64,000 nt of DNA from G965218495 sp965262785 (GTDB taxonomy: Bacteria; Bacteroidota; Rhodothermia; Rhodothermales; Bin80): NCBI GenBank assembly GCA_965262785.1, contig OZ253559.1, positions 3,658,001 through 3,722,000 of the forward strand, in the 5' to 3' direction. Below the pieces are notes generated by a model, which saw nothing but the letters and a program-made list of their open reading frames with translations, did not search any database and was not told the DNA's origin. The position numbers and the translations under genes are program-made. This document shows positions 1 through 8,755 of the stretch, in pieces; the first letter of the stretch is position 1; each line of letters starts with the position of its first letter.

Positions 1-53
1 CCAGGAGAAAAACCAAAGCCGGCACTCGAGGCAGGGATATCATTCGCATGCAA

Positions 54-1310
54 TCAGCGGTTCTCTAAGGCTAAGAATGGCCGACGAGCCGGGCCCATAT
101 AAATCTGTCGCGGACGATGAAGCCGGTCCCGGTTGTCACGCATCTCCTTATAGTGAGCGATCCAACCCGGCAGGCGCCCAAGCGCGAACAACACGGTAAA
201 CATGCTTGTCGGCAGTCCCATCGCACGGTAAACGATGCCACTATAGAAGTCGAGATTCGGGTACAGCCTGCGCTCTACAAAGTATTCGTCCTCCAGGGCA
301 ACACGCTCCAGGTTCTTAGCGATGTCAAGCAGCGGATCTGTTTGATCGAGCAGATTCAACAATTGGTCGGCCGTTTTCTTGATCAGCCGCGCACGTGGAT
401 CAAAATTCTTGTACACCCGATGCCCGAAGCCCATGAGCCGGAACGGGTCGCTACGGTCCTTTGCCTTTGCAATGTACTTGCCGTAGTTCGCGCCATCTGC
501 CTGGATGGCCTGCAGCATTTTGATAACTGCCATGTTGGCGCCACCGTGCAAGGGCCCCGAAAGCGCGCTGATACCTGTAGAAATCGTGGAGAATAGGTCT
601 GCTCCACTACTGCCCACCATGCGCACCGTCGAGGTGCTGCAATTTTGTTCATGATCCGCGTGGAGAATCAGCAGCATGTCCAGCGTCTTGCGGATGACTG
701 GGGACACGGTGTATTTCTCCGTTGGCACGGCAAACATCATGTGTAGGAAATCCGCCACAAAGTCGAGGTCGTTGCGCGGATATACGAACGGCTGGCCGAT
801 TGATTTCTTGTATGAAAACGCAGCAATCGTCTTCAGCTTAGCAAGCATCCGCACGATGTTGAGGTCATCGTTGGTATCGTAATACGAGGACAGCGATGCC
901 ACCATGGCCGAAAGCACACTCATCGGCTGTGCCTTCGGTGGAAACCCTTCGTAAAACTTCTTCATGTCCTCGTGCAGCAGCGTATGCTGCGAGAGTTGAA
1001 GTCTGAATCGCTGCAACTCCGACATCGTTGGCAAAGCACCGAAAACCAGCAGATGCATCACCTCGACAAATGATGCGCTTTCGGCGAGATCTTCGATGGC
1101 GTATCCGCGGTAGCGCAGCACGCCGCGCTCTCCGTCGATATACGTAATCGCGCTTGTACATGAACCGGTGTTGCCATACCCTGGGTCAAGGGTGATTGCG
1201 TTACTGGACTTGCGAAGCTTGCCTATGTCGATGCCGACCTCGCGCTCGGTGCCTACAAGAACGGGAAGGTCGAGTTCGCGGTTGTGAATAGAAAGGGTAG
1301 CTTTGGACAT
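54..1310 (-). CDS. gltA: Citrate synthase
   Basis: This 418-residue protein condenses oxaloacetate with acetyl-CoA at the entry of the TCA cycle and acts in the cytoplasm. The family signatures are visible in order: HADHEQNCSTST near residue 220 with the first catalytic His, GPLHGGAN near 255 with the second, GFGHRVYKNFDPRA near 300, and PNLDFYSG near 355 with the catalytic Asp. The length matches bacterial type II (GltA) citrate synthases. The C-terminus is complete and ends inside the window. The gene stands alone on the minus strand and diverges from the orphan gene at 1920. No clear Shine-Dalgarno precedes the ATG, as is common in Bacteroidota. A methylcitrate synthase is a possible alternative, but no prp genes are nearby. 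Confidence 0.96.
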   Translation of the reverse strand: MSKATLSIHNRELDLPVLVGTEREVGIDIGKLRKSSNAITLDPGYGNTGSCTSAITYIDGERGVLRYRGYAIEDLAESASFVEVMHLLVFGALPTMSELQRFRLQLSQHTLLHEDMKKFYEGFPPKAQPMSVLSAMVASLSSYYDTNDDLNIVRMLAKLKTIAAFSYKKSIGQPFVYPRNDLDFVADFLHMMFAVPTEKYTVSPVIRKTLDMLLILHADHEQNCSTSTVRMVGSSGADLFSTISTGISALSGPLHGGANMAVIKMLQAIQADGANYGKYIAKAKDRSDPFRLMGFGHRVYKNFDPRARLIKKTADQLLNLLDQTDPLLDIAKNLERVALEDEYFVERRLYPNLDFYSGIVYRAMGLPTSMFTVLFALGRLPGWIAHYKEMRDNRDRLHRPRQIYMGPARRPFLALENR

Positions 1311-1919
1311 GGGCGGAGCGCATTCTTATTCGCTTGCTAGTAAAGATAGAGTACTCTGATATTAGCGGTCTCAGCTGAACGGTTAGGACGCAGAGGATGG
1401 ATTCGCGACGAAATCCAGCCTGGGAATTGACTCTAGAGTATCTCGTATTTCGCAATTTAAGTTGTGGGGAAATCACTCTTTGCTGTGGCTTGCGAAAACT
1501 TCGCCGGGAAGATTCGATGGTGAACCAATCTCGTTTGAGAAGCAGTGTTAAGCCGTACGTATCCCACCAATATGAAGTGCACCTTCTAGTGCTTGATCTC
1601 GACCTGCACACCTTGCAGAGCAGCCATAATTGGGCGTGCAACGAGTTCGAGCCCGGCGAATCCGATGCTGGCATGCAGCGTATTGGTGGTTCAGAGTTGG
1701 CCCAAGCGCTCTGCAACTCGCGGACCGCAGGGCTGCTTCTGTGTGGAAAACCAACCAAATCAGAGATGACTAGACGCAAGACACACATCCGAAAGGATCT
1801 CTCGGGCGGGTTCGCGTCGAAACTGTGCACGTGGGAGCGCCTTGGCACGCCTGTATTTGGTGTCTGAGGATCGAATTTCCTGCCTGACGGGTTTGAGGCG
1901 GAACAAGCCTGCATTCTTG
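1311..1919. other. Intergenic region, no supported gene
   Basis: About 600 bases between the divergent citrate synthase gene and the orphan gene. Open frames exist on both strands but their translations are low-complexity or rich in Arg/Cys/Ser and look like chance. An AT-rich stretch just upstream of the citrate synthase start (about 1320-1365) may hold its promoter, but no convincing boxes were found. Confidence 0.4.
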
Positions 1920-2315
1920 ATGGAATCACTGCAGTCACCCCAGCTTGTCCCTGCGTACAACAAGCCGGATACGCCGGGAATCTGGATGAATTTTGACAAT
2001 ACGGTGTCCATTTACCTGGTGGTAGGAGCCAACCAGAGCTTTGACCGGGCCGCACAAGCGGTATTCGCTGCAATCCGTGAGGCCCAAGCCCGCCATCCCG
2101 ATTGGCCCCGCGTGCTATACCTTGACATCGCTGGCCATGGCGATGGGAGTGGCGGCTTTGAGGACGACTTTGTGGAGTTCCAGCAGGAGTTTTGGTTCTC
2201 GGCTATTGCCCCGTTCTTAACAGGCTTTGAGCTTCCCCTGACCGGCGGACTGATCAATCCTTCTCCGCAGCGCAACAACATTCCAGATGCCCTTGCAGTT
2301 CAAGCGTCGCCCTAG
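1920..2315 (+). CDS. Orphan hypothetical protein
   Basis: A 131-residue protein I do not recognise. It has a natural amino-acid composition: a hydrophobic strand (SIYLVVGANQSF), an amphipathic helix (AAQAVFAAIREAQARHPDW), then VLYLDIAGH followed by an acidic, aromatic-rich segment. There is no signal peptide, membrane helix or cysteine motif. The frame is open upstream to 1842, but the Met at 1920 begins the part that looks protein-like. The stop codon TAG falls inside the 8-bp target duplication (CCCTAGGC) of the adjoining IS, so the insertion left the reading frame and stop unchanged. Function unknown. Confidence 0.55.
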   Translation: MESLQSPQLVPAYNKPDTPGIWMNFDNTVSIYLVVGANQSFDRAAQAVFAAIREAQARHPDWPRVLYLDIAGHGDGSGGFEDDFVEFQQEFWFSAIAPFLTGFELPLTGGLINPSPQRNNIPDALAVQASP

Positions 2316-2317
2316 GC

Positions 2318-4942
2318 CTGCCGTTTACCCAAGTTACCTGGCAGACTTACGCATTTGAGGGTATCAGAAGCATGTCCAGTCGTTGCCGAGCGACACGGGG
2401 TGTGTCCATGTGGCACAGGGGTCTTGGCTGTGGACTCAAGGCTTGGTCGTGCAGGGACGCTTCGTTCAGCTCAACGCGGTCTACGCCTGCTTTGCGGGCG
2501 GAGGCCTTGCTTACCGTGGACATACAGCCCCGGCAGGGTATAGGGATCCTGCCTTGTGACAGGATCACAGTCCACGGGTTATCGCAGCGCAGTGCCGCCC
2601 TTACTCAGCGTCACGGACCTCGTATCCCAGCTCGTATCCCAGTGTGGCCAGCGCCAATCGTTCCAGCCCGCGCCACATGATCTGGTGACCGGGCGGCCCG
2701 TCGCGAGTGCGATTCTGGTACCCCCCGAGTACCGCCAGCAGCAGGATGGCCTCTTGCAGCGTGCCGGGCCGAGGCAGCTTCACACGGCTGGCATAGCTCG
2801 TCAAAAAACGAAGCTCCAACTCCGTGAAGAAGACCTCCGAGTCCAACTCTGGCACGGTTCGCCCCAATAGCGTCAGCACCATCAGGCGCCAGGCAATAAC
2901 GCAGTAGATCGCGATCGCCCGCTCCAGACGCAGCGCCGTGCGCAGCGCCAGACGCTCCACCTTGCAGCCGCTCTTAAGCACCCGGAAGAAGTCCTCAACG
3001 CGCCACCGCTTCACGTAGTGGTCCAGCACCTGCAGGGCCTCCTCCAGCGTGTGCACCGCCACACTGGTAAGCAGATACCATTCTATGGCCTCTTCGCCTT
3101 CCGGCGGGGCCTGCTCCCGGATGTGAACCCCGTACATCGTCACCGGATCTGCCTCCTGGGTCGTGGCCGGCAGCGTCACCCGGTGGAACCGCACCTCGGC
3201 GTCCGCTATGCGATAGCTGCGCCCGGGGCGTGCGGGCTTGCCCCGTGACTTCGGGCGTGCGGTGACTTTCTTGATCTCGATCCGCACGCTGCCGGCCGCC
3301 GGGCCGCCCGCGAGGGTCTCAAACAGCTTCCTGCCGTTGGCCAGCCGGCGATCTATCCGCGCCCTGACCAGCATCTCCACGCGGCCCTGACGACGCTGGG
3401 CGTCAAAGAGCGCAAAACTGTCGCCCTCCCGGTCCATAACGCAGATCACGCGAATCTTGCGGGAGATCTGATCGGCCGCCGCACAGATGTCCAGGTAGGC
3501 GTCCAGCCATCGTTGGGCCTTCGGCTTCAGGGGACCGTGCGAAGGATCCCGGTAGCTGCAGCGCAACACGCCCAGCGGCAGACCATCGGAGGTGGTCGCC
3601 AGCGTCGCATGTACATGCATCCCACGCGTTTGCGCCGTGGTCTGGTTGCGGCCGGTGACCTGCAGATCCGTGCAGGCCGGACGCGTGGCATAGCGCAGCC
3701 GGCTGCCATCCTGGATGCAGAGCACCACCTTCTGGCTGCGCATGCGCTCGATCGTGCGCGCACGATGCGGCGCCAATATGTTTTCCGGAGTGACCTTGGA
3801 CGCCGGGTCGCTCTCCAGCAACCGGTAATGCGCCTTGACCGCCGCACGATCGTAGTCCGTATTGCCCGTAATGGACTGGCCCATCACCGAAGCCAGCATC
3901 GACGCACTCCGTACCAGGCGCGTGGAGCGCAGCCGATTGCCCAGTGGAGCGTCCCCGAACTCGGCTTCCGCCCATTGGTCACGGTCCAACGCCTCGTGGG
4001 GTGCTCTCACAGGATGGAGCTCCACCGCCGGCACGCCGAGTGCCTGGCGCCACCCGCGGTCCAGTTCGTACACATACAGCGCCTTGGGCGGCTCGGGTTC
4101 ATCGTCGGACTGTCGTTTGCCGCCGGCAGTATAACCAATGTGCAGAAAGTTTGCCGCCTGGAAGCATGTACCCTTCCAGTTCGGATCCACATAGGTCTCC
4201 ACCACCCAAGGGCGGTACCTGTAACGCTCTTCAAAATCATCGGGCAGCTGCCTGAGCGCAAGGCCCAGGACATGGCTCGCCAGGTGCGTGCAGGGTCCCC
4301 GGATCAAAAAGCGGCTCAAACACACCACATGATGCAGGTGGGCCTGGCGCTGCGCATCGCTCCAGGCCATCCATCGCTCCCGTGCGGCCAGACGCAGGGC
4401 CGAGGCCGAAAAGCCCAGCACGCCCAGATAGCCCTGCGCGCTATGCACCAGGTAGCGCACCTGCGCGCCGAAGAACGTCGTCGTGCCCCGCGGATGTTCC
4501 TGGTCCAATAGGGTGTTCCATACGGCGCGCTGGTCGTCGTCCGTGACCACGATCAGCGACAGGTCATCCACTTCGCGGACGGAGCGAGGAAGGGCACTCG
4601 GCATGGGCACGCCCTCCTTCAGCAGCCGGGGGGACGCGCCGGCAGCGTGGTCGTTCATCGGCGCCGGCAGTGCTATACAGCCGCGGTCGGACAGCTTCGA
4701 GAGCGCCTTGGCGCAACTGGCTACTTGCGACTGCCCGCGTGCGTCGAAAAAATCGAATGCCGCACACACACGCCGGGCGATGGCGGCACGGTTCTTCAGA
4801 CCCTCATCAGCCAAGATGCCGTCCAGACGCGCCTGGGATTGCGCCTCGCTCAGCGTACGAAGAATCTGGTTCTGCTGGAACATGCCGCCAATCTATGCGG
4901 CATAAATCAGAATGTCAAGGGGAAAACTTGGGTAAACGGCAG
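2318..4942 (-). mobile_element. IS4-superfamily (Tn5-like) insertion sequence, copy 1
   Basis: A 2625-bp element with inverted ends CTGCCGTTTACCCAAGTT (2318 onward, and its complement ending at 4942). It is flanked by an 8-bp direct repeat CCCTAGGC at 2310-2317 and 4943-4950. It carries one transposase gene on the minus strand and about 280 bp of non-coding sequence at the transposase 3' side (2318-2600). A second copy at 44531-47152 has the same ends and appears to differ by one 3-bp deletion, with possibly a few other changes, so transposition was recent. The insertion lies between two genes and interrupts neither. Confidence 0.95.
2601..4883 (-). CDS. Transposase: DruA-type (DUF4338) domain fused to Tn5-like DDE domain
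   Basis: The protein has 760 residues; Tn5 transposase has about 480. Residues ~110-270 resemble DUF4338, the domain of the Druantia protein DruA: a strand-rich start with YLGVLGFSASALRLAARERW, then VVCLSRFLIRG, LASHVLGLALRQLPDDFEERY, and VETYVDPNWKGTCFQAANFL. Residues ~300-360 match the Tn5-type DNA-binding domain (EFGDAPLGNRLRSTRLVRSA). The catalytic part follows: LCIQDGSRLRY (first Asp), VICVMDREGDSF (second Asp), and the YREK signature Y-x2-R-x3-E-x6-K in HYVKRWRVEDFFRVLKSGCK with the catalytic Glu. All catalytic residues are present, so the enzyme should be active. The fusion is the notable feature. The domain calls come from motif recognition, not a profile search. Confidence 0.9.
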   Translation of the reverse strand: MFQQNQILRTLSEAQSQARLDGILADEGLKNRAAIARRVCAAFDFFDARGQSQVASCAKALSKLSDRGCIALPAPMNDHAAGASPRLLKEGVPMPSALPRSVREVDDLSLIVVTDDDQRAVWNTLLDQEHPRGTTTFFGAQVRYLVHSAQGYLGVLGFSASALRLAARERWMAWSDAQRQAHLHHVVCLSRFLIRGPCTHLASHVLGLALRQLPDDFEERYRYRPWVVETYVDPNWKGTCFQAANFLHIGYTAGGKRQSDDEPEPPKALYVYELDRGWRQALGVPAVELHPVRAPHEALDRDQWAEAEFGDAPLGNRLRSTRLVRSASMLASVMGQSITGNTDYDRAAVKAHYRLLESDPASKVTPENILAPHRARTIERMRSQKVVLCIQDGSRLRYATRPACTDLQVTGRNQTTAQTRGMHVHATLATTSDGLPLGVLRCSYRDPSHGPLKPKAQRWLDAYLDICAAADQISRKIRVICVMDREGDSFALFDAQRRQGRVEMLVRARIDRRLANGRKLFETLAGGPAAGSVRIEIKKVTARPKSRGKPARPGRSYRIADAEVRFHRVTLPATTQEADPVTMYGVHIREQAPPEGEEAIEWYLLTSVAVHTLEEALQVLDHYVKRWRVEDFFRVLKSGCKVERLALRTALRLERAIAIYCVIAWRLMVLTLLGRTVPELDSEVFFTELELRFLTSYASRVKLPRPGTLQEAILLLAVLGGYQNRTRDGPPGHQIMWRGLERLALATLGYELGYEVRDAE

Positions 4943-5066
4943 CCCTAGGCGCATCTGTATGCGGCAACCGACAAATGAGACTTGCTGGATGTTGAAAATG
5001 GCCGCCCGCTGCACTAACTTTCGCGGCAATTCTTGCACTTGATCCGTTTTCACGCCTGGACCCTGT

Positions 5067-6311
5067 ATGCGTAGCCTCATTGGTATGTTGGCGGTAGTAT
5101 CGGTGTTTCTCGCTTTGGTGCTGAAACAGCCGGAGCTATTCATCGCCGCTGGTCTTCTAGTCGTGGCAGTGTTAATTTCCTGGCTTGTTCCGGCGATGCG
5201 CAGTCGCGCTACTGCCAAAAAAAATCGACCGGCCATCTCCAAGTCATCCGACAAGGACCGCGAGTCGCTGGGCATTCTCAGCATCAAGGCCAAGGAACCT
5301 TCTAATTCACGTCCCCAGGTGTCGTCGTCGGAGCCTGTTGTTGAAAGCCGAGAGCCAGCATACATGGAACCAATTGAAGGCACAGCCGAAGAGCCTGACG
5401 CTGATCCTGATCCACCGCCATTGCCGATAAATGGTGCCGCAATAGCCGCATTGCCGGACGCCTACGACGCCGATGTGCTGCTACCCATTCTTGAGGGCTT
5501 CCGCGCCGCATTGGGCGCGCACGCGGTCTGTGTTTTGCGTCAAAATGACGATACATACCAGATTCTGGGCACGGCTGGCCAGAATTTTGCCAAACGATCC
5601 GGAGAGTATTTCAAGGCACCCGTGCCGCTGGTCCCATCGCCGCGGGAATTCGCCGTCAGGGTAATTGTTGATGATCTTCCTCCACGCTCGCTTGGGTATA
5701 GCTTCACGCCGGGGTCCGTGCCGCGCATCATTGTTGCGCCGGTCGGAACGACGCCACTGATCCTGCTTGCAGATACAACACAGGAGCATGGCCTCACGCA
5801 CCCGAAGATTCAGGAGCTCTTCGAACAGTGTACAGGATTGCTCAAGGTTCTGTTCTATAAGGAGGACCCAAACCGGCCGCGCGTCGAGATCATAGCCGAG
5901 GAGATGGCTATGGCCCGCGCCGTGGGACAACAGCTTGCGTTGGCCATCGTTGTTTTACGCAACAACGAGCAAGTCGCAGAGCTTGGCGCTGGTGTCATTT
6001 CGCAGGTGGAGTCGCAACTGAGGAGCCGACTTCAGGGCGCCTCGCCAGCCACCCGCGTCGTGCGGTTTGGGGAACTCATGTTCGGTGTATTCATCAATGG
6101 GCAACTCCCCAAGGTGGAGGCTTGGAATCGAAAAGTTCAAGCCAGCCTAGACGGCGATGAAGGGCTGCTCGGTGGCGGCGTTTTTATCGGTATCGCCCTC
6201 CTGTCTGACCAGCACGTAGAAGCCAACGACCTGCGCGATGCGGCGAAGGATGCATTGCTTAGCGCATATCAGGAGAAAATAGGCACCGTAATCTCCAACC
6301 CTGTCACCTAG
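5067..6311 (+). CDS. Membrane-anchored GAF-like protein with degenerate GGDEF-like C-terminus
   Basis: The protein has 414 residues. Two N-terminal hydrophobic segments (about residues 4-20 and 24-46, sequences such as LIGMLAVVSVFLALVL) are followed by a charged, Pro/Glu-rich linker to about residue 130. A mixed alpha/beta region (about 135-270) then resembles a GAF sensor. The last ~130 residues (from about MARAVGQQLALAIVVLR) have the alternation of a diguanylate-cyclase fold but no GGDEF signature, so cyclase activity is not expected. The gene is convergent with pcm and their stop codons overlap (TAG/CTA at 6308-6311). Proximity to the diadenylate cyclase gene suggests a signalling role, which is inference. 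The GAF and GGDEF-fold calls are tentative. Confidence 0.6.
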   Translation: MRSLIGMLAVVSVFLALVLKQPELFIAAGLLVVAVLISWLVPAMRSRATAKKNRPAISKSSDKDRESLGILSIKAKEPSNSRPQVSSSEPVVESREPAYMEPIEGTAEEPDADPDPPPLPINGAAIAALPDAYDADVLLPILEGFRAALGAHAVCVLRQNDDTYQILGTAGQNFAKRSGEYFKAPVPLVPSPREFAVRVIVDDLPPRSLGYSFTPGSVPRIIVAPVGTTPLILLADTTQEHGLTHPKIQELFEQCTGLLKVLFYKEDPNRPRVEIIAEEMAMARAVGQQLALAIVVLRNNEQVAELGAGVISQVESQLRSRLQGASPATRVVRFGELMFGVFINGQLPKVEAWNRKVQASLDGDEGLLGGGVFIGIALLSDQHVEANDLRDAAKDALLSAYQEKIGTVISNPVT

Positions 6312-6967
6312 TCCGAAATCAGCGGGACAAACCGAAAGACATGATGGTGCTGCTCGCGGCTTAGAGCGTCGGAAGCTGTTCGCACAATGCGGGTCATGAC
6401 CTGCCCCTTGCGATTGCCAACGGGAATCACCAACCGCCCACCTCGCTGGCTTTCCTTCGGGACGCGCAACTGGCGCATGAGGCTCTCGGGAATCTCTTTC
6501 GCGCCCGCGGTAACGATGATCACATCAAACGGCGCGCAGGCAGCCCAGCCACCGGTGCCATCGCCGTGCCGAGTGACCGCTCGGTAACCAAGCTGCTCCA
6601 GAATGCCGCTTGCGCGCAGGTGCAAGGCGCGATGTCGCTCTATGGAAAACACGCGGGCCCCCATCTCGCAGAGGATGGCGGCCTGGTAACCACTGCCCGT
6701 GCCCACCTCCAGCACTCTTTCGCCGGGCTTCGGGTCAACAAGCATGGTCTGATAGGCCACCGTATAGGGCTGTGAGATGGTCTGCTTCAGCCCGATCGGC
6801 AAGGCCTCATCCTCGTAGGCACGATTGCGCAAAGCAGGGTCCACAAAGAGCTCGCGGGGCACGGTGTCCACAGCGGCTAGCACCGCTTCATTCTCAATGC
6901 CCTTCCTGCGCAGATGCTCTACCAGCGCGGCACGGCGACGCACATACAGGCGCTCCGAGGTACTCAT
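6308..6967 (-). CDS. pcm: Protein-L-isoaspartate O-methyltransferase
   Basis: Pcm methylates isoaspartyl residues with S-adenosylmethionine to start repair of damaged proteins in the cytoplasm. SAM motif I is VLEVGTGSGYQAAIL. It is preceded by the family's QTISQPYTVAYQT and followed by the acidic post-motif and DVIIVTAGA. The Met at 6967 was chosen over the one at 7033. It gives 219 residues, the normal length, and leaves 4 bases after the cdaA stop, whereas 7033 would overlap cdaA by about 60 bases. It is the last gene of the folP-cdaA-pcm operon. Confidence 0.93.
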   Translation of the reverse strand: MSTSERLYVRRRAALVEHLRRKGIENEAVLAAVDTVPRELFVDPALRNRAYEDEALPIGLKQTISQPYTVAYQTMLVDPKPGERVLEVGTGSGYQAAILCEMGARVFSIERHRALHLRASGILEQLGYRAVTRHGDGTGGWAACAPFDVIIVTAGAKEIPESLMRQLRVPKESQRGGRLVIPVGNRKGQVMTRIVRTASDALSREQHHHVFRFVPLISD

Positions 6968-6971
6968 TGAC

Positions 6972-7769
6972 TTAGGCTGTAGCTTCCACAGTCTCTCGCT
7001 CGAAGGCGGAGGTGGGGCTGAGCGCTTCGTCAAGTTGGACGCGCAGGGATGCTGGTGTTAAGTCCGAGGTAATCACGCCCTCGTTGGCCACGGAGATCCG
7101 CCCCGTCTCCTCAGATACGACCACGACAAAAGCATCGGTCTCTTCGGTCAGGCCTACGGCGGCCCGATGCCGCGTCCCATACTTGGAGTCCAGTCGCATG
7201 CTTTTTGACACCGGCAAGATGCATCGGGCTGCCTCAATGCGCCCGTTTGATACAATCACTGCTCCATCGTGGAGTGGGTTCTTGGAGTAGAATATAGTGG
7301 TTAGCAGATCTTTGCTGATTTCAGCTTGCAAACGCTGGCCCGATTCGATGTAGCTACGAAGCCCCTCCACGCGCTGAAACGCAATCAGGGCGCCAATTTT
7401 TTGGTCGCTCATTTCGCGCACGGCCGCCACTGTTTCGGAAATCTCCGCTTCCTGAGTGGTCGATCCGAAGAAGCGCCGGATCAGTGGGTTTTGTACGATA
7501 AGCCGCAACACACGCCGAATCTCAGGATGGAAGACGACAATTGCAGCCAGAAGATAAACGTCGCCAAGCGCCCCAAACATGGCTGACAGGATTTTCATAT
7601 CCGTCAGCTGCACGATCAGCTGGACTATGTAGAGCGCCAATGCACCGCCTAGAATGGACACGGCAAGTGTGCCGCGCATCATCACGTACAGCCGGTACAA
7701 GAGGAATGACACCAGCGCGATCTCAATGAGATCAATCAGCTGAATGGGTATGATGCCCCAGATGCTCAT
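6972..7769 (-). CDS. cdaA: Diadenylate cyclase (c-di-AMP synthase), CdaA type
   Basis: This enzyme makes cyclic di-AMP from two ATP at the inner membrane. The 265-residue protein has three N-terminal hydrophobic helices (residues ~8-30, 35-55, 60-82) and then the DAC catalytic domain. Both defining motifs are intact: DGA in NPLHDGAVIV (about residue 170) and RHR in GTRHRAAVG (about 205). Its start overlaps the folP stop by four bases (ATGA at 7766-7769), which indicates translational coupling. The folP-cdaA order is common in Bacteroidota. No CdaR or GlmM gene is adjacent. Confidence 0.95.
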   Translation of the reverse strand: MSIWGIIPIQLIDLIEIALVSFLLYRLYVMMRGTLAVSILGGALALYIVQLIVQLTDMKILSAMFGALGDVYLLAAIVVFHPEIRRVLRLIVQNPLIRRFFGSTTQEAEISETVAAVREMSDQKIGALIAFQRVEGLRSYIESGQRLQAEISKDLLTTIFYSKNPLHDGAVIVSNGRIEAARCILPVSKSMRLDSKYGTRHRAAVGLTEETDAFVVVVSEETGRISVANEGVITSDLTPASLRVQLDEALSPTSAFERETVEATA

Positions 7770-8665
7770 TGCACGCTTGTTGTGGCGTTTATCACCTTAA
7801 TCAAGTCCACCGTCGACTTAACATCATGCGTCCGCACCAGGCTCGCACCTCGCAGCACGGCCACCGCCGTTGCTCCCAGCGTACCAAAGAGGCGACGGCC
7901 AATGGACCTGGCCACGCCGCCCGCCCCTAGCACGTGCCCAATCGTGCTCTTTCTAGAGATTCCTACCATCACAGGCCTGCCAAGCACACGAAACATGTCC
8001 AGCCTGTTGATCAGGCGCAGATTCTGCTGCGCCGTCTTGCCGAACCCAAAACCGGGATCCACTACCAGACTCTGTACACCGGCCGCTTCGGCTACATGTA
8101 GCGACGTCTCAAGCGACGCGCACACCTCTGCGGCGACATCGCTGTATGCGTGCTCATGCGGCATGGCACCGGGGCGCCCAATCGCATGCATCACCACCAT
8201 CGCAGCACCATGCGCCGCCACAAGCTCTGCCATCTCCGGATAGTAACGTAGACCCGTGATGTCATTTACCATGTGCGCACCTGCCGCGAGAGCAGCGCGC
8301 GCTACTGTGGGATGGTATGTATCTACCGCGATAAAGGTCTTTGGAAGTCTTTGCGCGATGCCCTGTATCACCGGTACAATACGGCCTGCCTCCTCTTCCG
8401 GCGGCACAACAACGGCACCGCGACCATAGGTTGCACCGCTCGGGCGCGACGAAGCTCCCCCAACATCAATCACGCGGGCACCCTCCGCGGCCATGGTGGT
8501 GGCGCGCTGCAGCGCGGCGTCCACTGTCATGTACTGGCCGCCATCGGAAAACGAGTCGGGCGTAACATTTAAGATGCCGACTACCTGCGCGCCTGTCGTG
8601 CAGTCGAGAACTAGCTTTCCGCACTGCAGCACATAAGAATTTCGACCGCCGTTTCCCATGTTCAT
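7766..8665 (-). CDS. folP: Dihydropteroate synthase
   Basis: FolP joins p-aminobenzoate to the pterin diphosphate in folate synthesis. The 299-residue TIM-barrel protein shows ILNVTPDSFSDGG (residues ~29-41), IDVGGASSRP (the family's usual DIGGESTRPG, slightly altered), MVNDITGL, VVDPGFGFGKT, and a C-terminal RTHDV with its phosphate-binding Arg and His. Length and motif order are normal. It is the first gene of the folP-cdaA-pcm operon. The 90-base gap to the divergent GH3 gene (8666-8755) must hold both promoters. Confidence 0.95.
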   Translation of the reverse strand: MNMGNGGRNSYVLQCGKLVLDCTTGAQVVGILNVTPDSFSDGGQYMTVDAALQRATTMAAEGARVIDVGGASSRPSGATYGRGAVVVPPEEEAGRIVPVIQGIAQRLPKTFIAVDTYHPTVARAALAAGAHMVNDITGLRYYPEMAELVAAHGAAMVVMHAIGRPGAMPHEHAYSDVAAEVCASLETSLHVAEAAGVQSLVVDPGFGFGKTAQQNLRLINRLDMFRVLGRPVMVGISRKSTIGHVLGAGGVARSIGRRLFGTLGATAVAVLRGASLVRTHDVKSTVDLIKVINATTSVQ

Positions 8666-8755
8666 CCCGCCTCCTGAGTGATTCTGGGCAGGGGATCACA
8701 AGTACCCCTGTTCTGTTGACTCTTTCCCCTAGCACGAAAAAGCGCCCTTTGATCC

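Noticed and set aside
1201..2073. 290-codon minus-strand frame between citrate synthase and the first IS
   Set aside because: Ser/Arg/Pro-rich with no motif; it overlaps both the citrate synthase start and the better plus-strand gene at 1920.
3513..4511. Long plus-strand frame opposite the Tn5-like transposase (also at 45726-46721)
   Set aside because: Shadow of the high-GC transposase gene; no motif, and the real gene on the minus strand is complete.
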